From an uncultured Sediminibacterium sp. (GTDB taxonomy: Bacteria > Bacteroidota > Bacteroidia > Chitinophagales > Chitinophagaceae), in NCBI RefSeq assembly GCF_946481145.1, contig NZ_CAMLMJ010000001.1, positions 248,001 to 312,000 on the forward strand: a DNA stretch of 64,000 nucleotides, in the 5' to 3' direction. Below the pieces are notes generated by a model, which saw only the letters and a list, made by a program, of their open reading frames with translations, had not been told where the DNA came from and did no database searches. Shown in pieces: positions 9,293 to 16,521 of this stretch. Position 1 is the first letter of the stretch. Each line of letters opens with the position of its first letter. Made by a program: the position numbers and the translations under genes.

Positions 9293-10225
9293 CTACAAAA
9301 AAACACTAAAATGCACCATCACCCTATTCTCTGCCTTAATCATGCCCTTCATCAGTTTTTGCTGAAGCGGTGTTTGCCAGTTGGCGCCGAATGAAAATTT
9401 ACCGGTTCCGCTTTCAAGTCCAATGGTTCCCATGAGCAAATTACCTCCCGATAAATTTACTTGCAATTGTTGGTCGCTGTCTTGTGAGGATTGTTCATAT
9501 TGTAAACCCATATTTGGTGCAAGCAACCATTTTCCATGAACCCGGAATTTATAGTATGCCTGTAAACTATTGCTCCATTTATTGCCATACTTATACTGAT
9601 AGTTGTTTACTGTATTTATCTTGTACATGGTATTAGCATTCAGTCCAAAATCCTGATATCGTATATCATACATGGCATGCAAACTAAAATCAGTACTGCC
9701 TGTGCCTAACTGAAACAGGTTTGCATTTTGTACAGATGCATTTTTATCTGTCGGGTTATATTTTCCTGTTGCGAATTTAATAGAGCTACCTACCCAAAGA
9801 CTTTGCACCAATAGTTTTGTGTTGACTTGTTTTCTTGTATTGATCAAGGCATAATATCCTGCCACACTTATATCGCCTATTCCCTGCTTGGCCTGTTTCA
9901 ATCCCTGGTTATATTTTTCATTCAGGTGATAAGGTAGGGTTGCCATTATTCTGAAACGTTTTGAGATATTGAAGCCCGTCCAGCTTTCTAAGGTTCGGTA
10001 ATGCTCTTCGGTAGTGAGGTATGAAGCTGTACCACCTGTTGCAACATGCGTTAGTAATGCATTCGTCCGATATCGGATACCAAATACCTTTTGCTGAAAA
10101 TCTGGAAGTATGCCTATATATGCATTGCCTACTCCGCACCCGCATATATCACATGCATAAACTTTTACCCTGCCCGATGCCATCATTATTAGCATACATA
10201 TTATTATTCTGATTTTATAATTCAT
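9293..10225 (-). CDS. Putative outer-membrane protein with N-terminal CxxCxC motif, MbnH/MbnP-linked
   Basis: 310 residues. A signal peptide ends at VYA(24), so the mature protein would begin C25-D-I-C28-G-C30-G, a compact metal-binding-like motif. The rest is rich in alternating strands with aromatic ends and finishes FSVFL, typical of an outer-membrane barrel. Its ATG overlaps the stop of the upstream di-haem peroxidase-like gene (ATGA), so it is the third gene of an operon with the MbnP- and MbnH-like genes. The copper setting suggests a role in metal movement or sensing at the outer membrane. Function is inferred from context only. Confidence 0.7.
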   Translation of the reverse strand: MNYKIRIIICMLIMMASGRVKVYACDICGCGVGNAYIGILPDFQQKVFGIRYRTNALLTHVATGGTASYLTTEEHYRTLESWTGFNISKRFRIMATLPYHLNEKYNQGLKQAKQGIGDISVAGYYALINTRKQVNTKLLVQSLWVGSSIKFATGKYNPTDKNASVQNANLFQLGTGSTDFSLHAMYDIRYQDFGLNANTMYKINTVNNYQYKYGNKWSNSLQAYYKFRVHGKWLLAPNMGLQYEQSSQDSDQQLQVNLSGGNLLMGTIGLESGTGKFSFGANWQTPLQQKLMKGMIKAENRVMVHFSVFL

Positions 10226-11238
10226 GGTTCTGACAATAATTTATTGGTGATAAAACTGCGATCGTTCAGTGTTTGTAAAAATGCTAATAGTGCTGTGCGC
10301 TCTTCTGTTGTAAGACTGATACCATTCACTAGTAAAGGATCGAGGTTAACGGTTGACTGCACCCCACTTACATAATGATCAAGAACTGCATCTAATGTGA
10401 GTAGCCTTCCATCATGCATATAGGGTGCTGTGTATGCCAGGTTGCGCAGACTCGGTACTTTAAACCTATACCTGTCTGTAACCTGCTGGGTAACGAGGTA
10501 ACGGCCTTCGTCGTTTACTAAAGAAGGAGCTAAACCATTGTTTCGAAATGAATAATCTGTAAACAATGGTTCTACATGGCAGTTACTACATTTTGTTTTG
10601 AATAAGGCATACCCCTGATTTTCAAGTGGCGTAAATACCGCTAGCTTTCTCATCACACTATCATATCGTGCATTAGCACTTACACAGATCAGCATAAATT
10701 GAGAAAGCGCTTTTAAAAAACGCACCCCGGTAATTTCAGGATCACCGTAGGCTTTTGAAAACAGTGTTGGATAAACAGCACTTGCTTTGAGTTTTTTCAG
10801 CACATTATCCATCGTTTCATCCATTTCCAGGTGGTTGGTAATGGGTGCTATGGATTGCAGATCGAGATCGAATATGCCGCCATCCCACATGAAAGATGTA
10901 TTCCACGCGAGATTCATGATAGGTGGACTATTACGCGTTCCCATTCTGTCGAATATGCCATGACTGAATGCATGTCCGTGGTGGGTAAATGCAGATGTTT
11001 GAATATGACAGGTTCCACAACTAATGGTATTGTTGGCAGAAAGAATGGGGTCATAAAATAATTTCCTACCCAGCTCAAATGTTTCTTTTTTAATGGTATT
11101 AGTAGAGAAATGATAGGCCGGTGCAGGAAATCCTTCAGGCTGTATAAAGCCTGTAAATACTTCGCGGATTACTTCCTTACTGCACGCTATTAAAGCGGCA
11201 GCAAGGAAAATTCCGGTGATCAACTGATTTCGTTTCAT
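10222..11238 (-). CDS. Di-haem cytochrome c peroxidase-family protein (MauG/MbnH-like lipoprotein)
   Basis: An ATG at 11238 gives MKRNQLITGIFLAAALIACSKE, a lipoprotein signal. The longer frame from 11283 overlaps the upstream gene and is not preferred. Two haem c sites, CGTCH (about residue 76) and CSNCH (about 219), plus the conserved RNSPPIMNLAWNTSFMWDGG and PSLRNLAYTAPYMHDGR segments, place it in the bacterial di-haem peroxidase/MauG family. It follows the MbnP-like gene by 4 bp. In methanotrophs, MbnH oxidises a tryptophan on MbnP, and the same pairing here suggests an analogous protein-modifying role rather than peroxide removal (inference). Confidence 0.88.
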   Translation of the reverse strand: MKRNQLITGIFLAAALIACSKEVIREVFTGFIQPEGFPAPAYHFSTNTIKKETFELGRKLFYDPILSANNTISCGTCHIQTSAFTHHGHAFSHGIFDRMGTRNSPPIMNLAWNTSFMWDGGIFDLDLQSIAPITNHLEMDETMDNVLKKLKASAVYPTLFSKAYGDPEITGVRFLKALSQFMLICVSANARYDSVMRKLAVFTPLENQGYALFKTKCSNCHVEPLFTDYSFRNNGLAPSLVNDEGRYLVTQQVTDRYRFKVPSLRNLAYTAPYMHDGRLLTLDAVLDHYVSGVQSTVNLDPLLVNGISLTTEERTALLAFLQTLNDRSFITNKLLSEP

Positions 11239-11242
11239 GGTA

Positions 11243-12022
11243 TTAGTTTTCAGTATGATCGTGTGTAAACATGAAGGCTGCATTGTTGGCCACTGGTGTT
11301 CCGGCAGTAGCTGAATGTATCATGGCTACTGATGCAAAGCTCATATTGCTTGTTCCGTTAAATGCCTTCAGCAAATCAGCAAACAAGTGTATGTTGGATG
11401 ATTTACCAGCTTTTACTTTTGCAGTTCCTCTTGCAGAAAGATCGATGGTAATTTTTCTCAGGTTATTTACCGTTGGGGTGCTGTAACCTCCAAAGCCACC
11501 TACATGAAATGCAAAGTTGCCCCCATTGGCTGCTGTACTTGTTCCTTCTGCTTTAAAGAAAATATATCCACTGTTCCATCCCCAGTACATATCGGCCGCG
11601 GATGTTGTTGGGTCTAGTACACCTGTGCGTTTCGATACATCCATGGTGTTTCGTAAACTGTCTACCCCCAACACAAAACTGAGGGTTTTATATTCCCCCT
11701 CGGGTACTTTTAAAACCGGCCTTGTAGATGATGAAGCAGATTCATCTATCAGAAAATAGCAACTGTCTTGCGGAATAGTATAGGTACTGCCATCTGCTTT
11801 TGTTAAGCTGAAATTGCTTACATAATATTTCAGCTTGGTTACTTTGAAGTTTTCTCCGGCTGCATTAGTATAAGTACCTGTATTTAATTGCAGGTCTGAT
11901 GTTCCTGCAATATTATCGAACTCTACAGAGAGGTTTCCTGTAAGATTACTATTGTATGGGTTGTCAGTTTCTTTTTTGCATGAGGCAAAAAGAATTACTG
12001 ACGCAAAAATGATGCGTTTCAT
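11243..12022 (-). CDS. MbnP-family copper-associated lipoprotein
   Basis: 259 residues with a short lipoprotein signal (VILFASC). The features are those of the MbnP-like family: GNLSVEFDNIAG at the start, FKVTKLKYYVSNFSLTKADG, a segment MYWGWNSGYIFFKAEG, and AFHVGG followed later by IHLFADLLKAFNG. The Trp-rich WGWNSGY segment is the likely target region of the di-haem partner encoded 4 bp downstream. MbnP proteins bind copper through an oxidised Trp product. First gene of the three-gene operon. No methanobactin precursor is visible nearby. Confidence 0.85.
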   Translation of the reverse strand: MKRIIFASVILFASCKKETDNPYNSNLTGNLSVEFDNIAGTSDLQLNTGTYTNAAGENFKVTKLKYYVSNFSLTKADGSTYTIPQDSCYFLIDESASSSTRPVLKVPEGEYKTLSFVLGVDSLRNTMDVSKRTGVLDPTTSAADMYWGWNSGYIFFKAEGTSTAANGGNFAFHVGGFGGYSTPTVNNLRKITIDLSARGTAKVKAGKSSNIHLFADLLKAFNGTSNMSFASVAMIHSATAGTPVANNAAFMFTHDHTEN

Positions 12023-12129
12023 TTTGTACTAATTAAAATAAATCAATAGAATTACTGATCGCTTGCGAACGAACGATTAAAATGCGGGACTATCAATGGT
12101 TGAGAATTGGGAACTTGCGTATGGGCCAA

Positions 12130-12206
12130 AGACCAAAGACCATAGACCATAGACCATAGACCATAGACCATGGACCATGGACCATGGACTATGGACTATC
12201 GACCAT
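12130..12206. repeat. Eleven tandem 7-bp units (consensus DGACYAT), self-complementary
   Basis: Read in register, 11 consecutive heptamers: AGACCAA, five AGACCAT, two GGACCAT, two GGACTAT, CGACCAT. The right half is nearly the reverse complement of the left around CCATGG, so the array can fold. A shorter relative with the same words is at 20382-20414. It lies between two leftward genes, after the 124-aa gene. Confidence 0.85.
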
Positions 12207-12243
12207 AAGCTCTTCCAACCCTTGATTCGCCTAATATGTACTG

Positions 12244-12618
12244 TTAAACCGTGGGTGGATGAAACACAGATTGTGCAATGCCAGAAAATTTTCCTGGCTG
12301 GTAGTAATCGAAATAAGTTGATCTTAATGTAGTAAGCTTTGTAAGAGAAGGATAAAATGATTTAGAAGAAAGCACCACTTCATTTTTATTATCTAACCTT
12401 CGCTCAGGATTCTGCTGGTCTTTTTTCTCTTCCGCTTTAAGTTGCTTCATCATCTGGCATTTACCATGACAAGCCAGCTGTGGTTTTGCTTTGTTCTCAC
12501 AGTTTTTTTCGTAGGCTGCTTTATTGGTATAATAGCTGGTAACAATGGCTGCACGGTTAAATAACTGACAACTAAATGCCAGTAATATTATTGCCGTGAA
12601 GAATTGTTTGAGGAACAA
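12244..12618 (-). CDS. Small secreted Cys-containing protein of the copper cluster
   Basis: 124 residues from a TTG start (no ATG in frame before the stop at 12643). An N-terminal hydrophobic segment (FFTAIILLAFSC) is followed by C40-x9-C50-HGK-C54-QMMKQLKAEEKK, a Cys/His/Met patch that could hold copper. Small proteins with this CNGKC/CHGKC motif are commonly annotated as hypothetical beside Bacteroidota copper genes. It lies 118 bp after the multicopper oxidase, on the same strand. A TATCTTTG element at 12633-12640 (minus strand) could be its own -7 box. Function not established. Confidence 0.65.
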   Translation of the reverse strand: MFLKQFFTAIILLAFSCQLFNRAAIVTSYYTNKAAYEKNCENKAKPQLACHGKCQMMKQLKAEEKKDQQNPERRLDNKNEVVLSSKSFYPSLTKLTTLRSTYFDYYQPGKFSGIAQSVFHPPTV

Positions 12619-12736
12619 GGGGAAAATTTTTGCAAAGATATATTAAGCATGATATGATTGAACTAAATGACTAAAATATATTCTTTTGAAATAAAGTCAT
12701 AACCGACTTGAAAAAAAATTTATGAAATAGCAAACA

Positions 12737-14920
12737 TCAATAACTAATAGATACACCAGCTCCAAATCCCATATCACTGTCGTAATGCGATGAGAGAGAT
12801 ATGTACTTACTAAGTATGTACCTAAAGCCGGTCATATACTCTTTATCTGTGTTCCACATAAAATTAAAACGAAGTCTGCTGGTGAGTGGCATATCTTCTC
12901 TGCCAAACTGAACCCTGATTTTTCCATCCATATCAACTCGCGCATCGGCTCTTAACAACATTGGTAATGTATATTGTACTCCTACACAAATAACTCCCCG
13001 TTGATCTTTTGTATTTGTTTGCCCAAACAGATTCTTCTCTACCTTATCATGCTTTCGATATCGCCAATCGAAACCAAGGTATGGCATTAGCCACTGATTA
13101 CGACCTACTAAACGGCCTACATGAAATTCATTTTCGAAACCCTGTTCCTTATTGGTACCCAAGCGCCATTCATTTTGAATCATCCACCTGGTATTGGAAT
13201 ACATAAGCTCACCATCGGAGCCGTTTGTTTCCAAACCAATTTGTGCCCCAAGGTAAAAGCGCCTATCGTCAGCATAAACTTTTCGTAAAGCTTTTTTTGC
13301 ATCTGGTATTTGCGGATTAGGTGGTGAGTTTTCATAAGAGAATATGCGTCCCATGCCACTCATCATGTGATAGAGAATATGACAATGAAAATACCAGTCG
13401 CCATATTTTTCTGATGCATGAAACTCAATTGTATCGGTTTCCATTGGCATTATATCCAATACGGTTTTCAACGGCGAGTAATCGCCCTGCCCATTCAGCG
13501 TACGAAAAAAATGTCCATGCAAATGCATCGGATGACGCATCATGGAATTATTGGTCAGTATGATCCTGATATTCTCACCTTGTTTGATCAATATTTTATC
13601 TGATTCCGAAATTGTTTTATTATTCAGTGTCCAAACATACCTGTTCATATTGCCCGTTAGCTCAAATTTCATTTCGCGTACAGGGCCCTCGGGTAAAGTG
13701 GTTTTCTGCGGAGCTTTCAGCATAGCATAATTCAGTGTAACAATATTTTGGTTGCTGTCTACAATCTCCGGATACATCACCGTATTCATATCCATCTGTT
13801 GCAGGCTCATTTTCATACCCATATCATTCATCGTACCATCGGCATTCATCATATCGTTCATCATCTTCATTCCCTCGAAATATTTCAGCCTTGGTAAAAC
13901 CGGTGCGTACTTTTTTTCTCCCGAACCCAACCAGAGTGAGGTACTGCGTGTTCTGTCTTCCGCTGTTGCCCGTAACTCTACACTGCCCGATTCTGGAACC
14001 GTTACCAGCACATCGTAAGTTTCTGAAACGCCAACAATAAATCTATCCACTTCAACCGGCGTTACTTCAGCCCCATCATTAGCAATAACAGCCATTTTCC
14101 CTCCGCCATAACCAATCCAGAAATAAGTTGATGAACTACCATTGATGATACGAAGGCGAACCTTATCGCCAGGCTTATACGATGGTTTTACCTCCTCTGT
14201 TTTACCATTGGTAAACAGCGCATCATAATACACATCACTTACATCCATGGCCATCATACGTTTCCACTCATTCGTTATTTTTACGCCTAACTTCTTTTCT
14301 TTAATTGCCTGCCAATAATTTTGTGTGGCCCCCTTTTTAATGGCATACCAGTCTGTTGCATAATGAAGTGATCGTTCAACCTGGTTCGGATTTTCATCTG
14401 TCCAGTCGCTCAATAACACCACTTCTTCCGGAATATTGGTTTTTTCTTTCGGTTGAATAACAATTGCGCCATACATGCCACTCTGTTCTTGTAACATGGT
14501 ATGCGAATGATACCAATAGGTACCATGTTGTACTATTGGAAACCGAAATACATGGGTACTATGCGCTTTAATAGGAGCAGTTGTTAAATAAGGAACCCCA
14601 TCCTGTTCATTGGGCAATATCAATCCATGCCAGTGAATGGATGTTTCCATGTGCATCAGGTTATGCACCTGAATTTCTACGCTATCTCCTTCCGTGAAAT
14701 AAAGTGTTGGAGCCGGTATACTGCCATTAATAGCAACTCCATTTGCTTTTTTACCAGTATAATTCACCACAGTATCTGTAACATATAAATGATACAACAG
14801 TTTATTACCTACCCTTGTAACAAAAGGCTTTCTATTACCTTGTTCCATCGCAGGCATGTACTGTGCTTTAACACCGGCGAATAATATCATCACAAAAAAG
14901 AAAAGAGCGCAGCGTTTCAT
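12737..14920 (-). CDS. Multicopper oxidase (CopA/PcoA type) fused to a CopB-like C-terminal barrel domain
   Basis: 727 residues. Signal peptide to about 19. The cupredoxin domains carry all four copper-ligand motifs: HWHG (about 95), HSH (about 138), HPMHLHGHFF (about 465) and HCHILYHMMSGM (about 513, the type 1 site). A Met-rich loop (KMMNDMMNADGTMNDMGMKMS, about 350-370) resembles the copper-binding loops of cuprous oxidases. After residue about 555 the sequence changes to FYLGAQIGLETNG...FHVGRL...YLGFDWRYRK...FGAGVSISY, resembling the outer-membrane protein CopB. It would oxidise Cu(I) outside the inner membrane. It starts 4 bp after the DUF3347 gene. Confidence 0.9.
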   Translation of the reverse strand: MKRCALFFFVMILFAGVKAQYMPAMEQGNRKPFVTRVGNKLLYHLYVTDTVVNYTGKKANGVAINGSIPAPTLYFTEGDSVEIQVHNLMHMETSIHWHGLILPNEQDGVPYLTTAPIKAHSTHVFRFPIVQHGTYWYHSHTMLQEQSGMYGAIVIQPKEKTNIPEEVVLLSDWTDENPNQVERSLHYATDWYAIKKGATQNYWQAIKEKKLGVKITNEWKRMMAMDVSDVYYDALFTNGKTEEVKPSYKPGDKVRLRIINGSSSTYFWIGYGGGKMAVIANDGAEVTPVEVDRFIVGVSETYDVLVTVPESGSVELRATAEDRTRSTSLWLGSGEKKYAPVLPRLKYFEGMKMMNDMMNADGTMNDMGMKMSLQQMDMNTVMYPEIVDSNQNIVTLNYAMLKAPQKTTLPEGPVREMKFELTGNMNRYVWTLNNKTISESDKILIKQGENIRIILTNNSMMRHPMHLHGHFFRTLNGQGDYSPLKTVLDIMPMETDTIEFHASEKYGDWYFHCHILYHMMSGMGRIFSYENSPPNPQIPDAKKALRKVYADDRRFYLGAQIGLETNGSDGELMYSNTRWMIQNEWRLGTNKEQGFENEFHVGRLVGRNQWLMPYLGFDWRYRKHDKVEKNLFGQTNTKDQRGVICVGVQYTLPMLLRADARVDMDGKIRVQFGREDMPLTSRLRFNFMWNTDKEYMTGFRYILSKYISLSSHYDSDMGFGAGVSISY

Positions 14921-14924
14921 CCTT

Positions 14925-15407
14925 CTATTGTTTAATGGTTTCTTTTATACTTCCACAGGTTAACATCATATTTCCATAATACGGGTTCTTAATGGGTTTT
15001 TCGATGCTTAACCAGGATGCTTTTTTCATCGGGCAATAATCCACATATAATTCTGCTTCGCTTAGTGAAGTGGTTTTCGCCAACCGTATCATCTGGTCAG
15101 ATAGTGCGGCAAAAGCTTCCCTTTGCTGGGCTATTGACTGTTCTTTTAAGAACAGTTGTAAACTGCCTAACAGTTTCTCCTTTATCGGACTAACTGCTTT
15201 CCAGGTTTCTTCATCAACAGACTTTGACTGAATAGCTTCAAGTGCTGTTTTTAAATCTATTGCTGACTTTTTACTATTTGCTGCATTACCGGCCACCAGC
15301 TCATTTTTTAAACCGATGTAGTTCTTAAGCACATCCTGCATAGGCTTTAATTGTGCCGATACCAGTTGTGTAATAAACAGGAAAAAAAGTGTTACTAATT
15401 TTTTCAT
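14925..15407 (-). CDS. DUF3347-type secreted copper-cluster protein
   Basis: 160 residues with a signal peptide (LFFLFITQLVSAQ). A helical N-terminal part (LKNYIGLKNELVAGNAANSKK) matches DUF3347, and the C-terminal stretch YVDYCPMKKASWLSIEKPIKNPYYGNMMLTCG has the Cys/Met pattern of heavy-metal-binding domains linked to CusB-type proteins. It lies 40 bp after the CopZ-like gene and 4 bp before the multicopper oxidase. Likely a periplasmic copper carrier or partner of the oxidase (inference). Confidence 0.8.
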   Translation of the reverse strand: MKKLVTLFFLFITQLVSAQLKPMQDVLKNYIGLKNELVAGNAANSKKSAIDLKTALEAIQSKSVDEETWKAVSPIKEKLLGSLQLFLKEQSIAQQREAFAALSDQMIRLAKTTSLSEAELYVDYCPMKKASWLSIEKPIKNPYYGNMMLTCGSIKETIKQ

Positions 15408-15447
15408 ATAATGATTTGTTGGTTACATAATAGTAAAGCAGTACCTG

Positions 15448-15663
15448 TTATTCAACAGGTGCTGCTTTATATCCGGCCTCCTGCACTGCTTTAATAATAT
15501 CCGCCGCCTGCACTGATCCGTTCGTCTGAACTTCCAGAATTTTATCAGGATGCTGAATATCTACCTTCCAGTTGTCATTACCGGCTACTTTGTTGAGGTT
15601 GGGTGTAGCATTAGCCACACAACCCATGCATTTAATGGTTGTTTTAAATTGTAAGGTTTCCAT
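15448..15663 (-). CDS. CopZ-like HMA-domain copper chaperone
   Basis: 71 residues, a single heavy-metal-associated domain. C12-M-G-C15 in the first loop is the metal site, and AADIIKAVQEAGYKAAPVE is the usual last helix and strand. No signal peptide, so cytoplasmic. It should pass Cu(I) to the P-type ATPase encoded nearby or buffer it for the regulator. It is the first gene of the chaperone-DUF3347-oxidase operon and is preceded by the shared 65-bp promoter block. Confidence 0.9.
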   Translation of the reverse strand: METLQFKTTIKCMGCVANATPNLNKVAGNDNWKVDIQHPDKILEVQTNGSVQAADIIKAVQEAGYKAAPVE

Positions 15664-15706
15664 GTTGCTTCATTTCATTATCTGAGGGAATATCCCATTA
15701 GATTGA

Positions 15707-15771
15707 TAATGCAAAGCTAGTATTGGCTCAAGGCTGAATTGTTATATAATCGTTGTTCCGATGTATATAAT
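15707..15771 (-). promoter_or_regulatory. Copper-regulon promoter block, chaperone operon copy
   Basis: Reading leftward from 15771: ATTATATACAT, then CAGCC at offset 35, then ACTAGCTTTGCA containing the -7 element TAGCTTTG (15712-15719). The same three parts occur at the same spacing upstream of the ATPase gene. No TTG -33 element is seen at the normal distance, which points to activator-dependent transcription, probably by the adjacent HMA-AraC protein. Confidence 0.7.
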
Positions 15772-15789
15772 TTTCCGAAACAGTTACAA

Positions 15790-16365
15790 TTAGTCGTTGA
15801 TTTTATCCAACGGTTTCCTTTTATTGTCTTTCAGTTGTTTAAAATGCGAGGGAGTAAGACCGGTTGTTTTTTTGAATTGTTGTGATAAGTGCTGTACGCT
15901 GCTGTAACCCATTTCAAAAGCTATTTCACTGAGACTTTTCTCATCATATATCAACAATTCTTTCACGCGCTCAATTCGCTGTAAAATTGCATAACGTTCA
16001 ATAGTTATGCCTTCTACAGCCGAAAACAATGAGCTTAAATAGTGATAGTCCAAGCCTGTTTTTTCTTCAAGAATTGCAGAGAGTTTCAGGTTAAATTCTT
16101 CATCCTGGCTACCATGTATCAATGATACAATGACCGTTTTGATGCGTTCAACCGTTTTTGCTTTCTTGTCATCCAGTAATTCAAACCCAAGCTCCTGCAG
16201 CCTGTTTCTAAGTATTTCCAGTTGTGTGGTATCAGGTTCTGTATTCAGGGTTATTTGTCCGAGTTGAATATTAGAGAGAATATGTCCGTTTTGTTCAAAC
16301 AAATCCTTTACCACCATTATACAGCGATCGCAGACCATATTCTTTATGTGGAGTGTAACAGACAT
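15790..16365 (-). CDS. AraC-family regulator with N-terminal HMA copper-sensing domain
   Basis: 191 residues. Residues 3-70 are an HMA-like fold (LHIKNMVCDRCIMVVKDLF) with C12-D-R-C15 as a metal site. Residues about 80-185 are an AraC/XylS HTH pair (IERVKELLIYDEKSLSEIAF, then MGYSSVQHLSQQFKKTTGLTP). It is divergent from the copper ATPase and downstream of the chaperone operon. The fold suggests that Cu(I) binding to the HMA part controls DNA binding, replacing CueR- or CsoR-type regulators. A TATCTTTG element (16370-16377, minus strand) lies 5 bp before the ATG, so its mRNA may be leaderless. Confidence 0.85.
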   Translation of the reverse strand: MSVTLHIKNMVCDRCIMVVKDLFEQNGHILSNIQLGQITLNTEPDTTQLEILRNRLQELGFELLDDKKAKTVERIKTVIVSLIHGSQDEEFNLKLSAILEEKTGLDYHYLSSLFSAVEGITIERYAILQRIERVKELLIYDEKSLSEIAFEMGYSSVQHLSQQFKKTTGLTPSHFKQLKDNKRKPLDKIND

Positions 16366-16445
16366 TGTACAAAGATAAAATATTCCTGCCTGACAGCTAT
16401 CTTTCTCTATGATGGTCTATGGTATTAACAAAACCGGAACAAAAA

Positions 16446-16510
16446 ATTATATACATGTTATAAGTAATTGTGTAAAACTACAGCCAGTGGCTGCAACTAG
16501 CTTTGCAGTA
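16446..16510 (+). promoter_or_regulatory. Copper-regulon promoter block, ATPase copy
   Basis: ATTATATACAT (16446), CAGCC (16481, part of the inverted repeat CAGCCAGTGGCTG) and ACTAGCTTTGCA with the -7 element TAGCTTTG at 16498-16505. Aligned without gaps to the chaperone promoter I count 43 identical bases of 65. The ATG follows 16 bp after the -7 box. Confidence 0.7.
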
Positions 16511-16521
16511 AATATTTCTTT

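Noticed and set aside
12130..12206. CRISPR array
   Set aside because: The units are 7 bp with no spacers. No cas genes are in the window.
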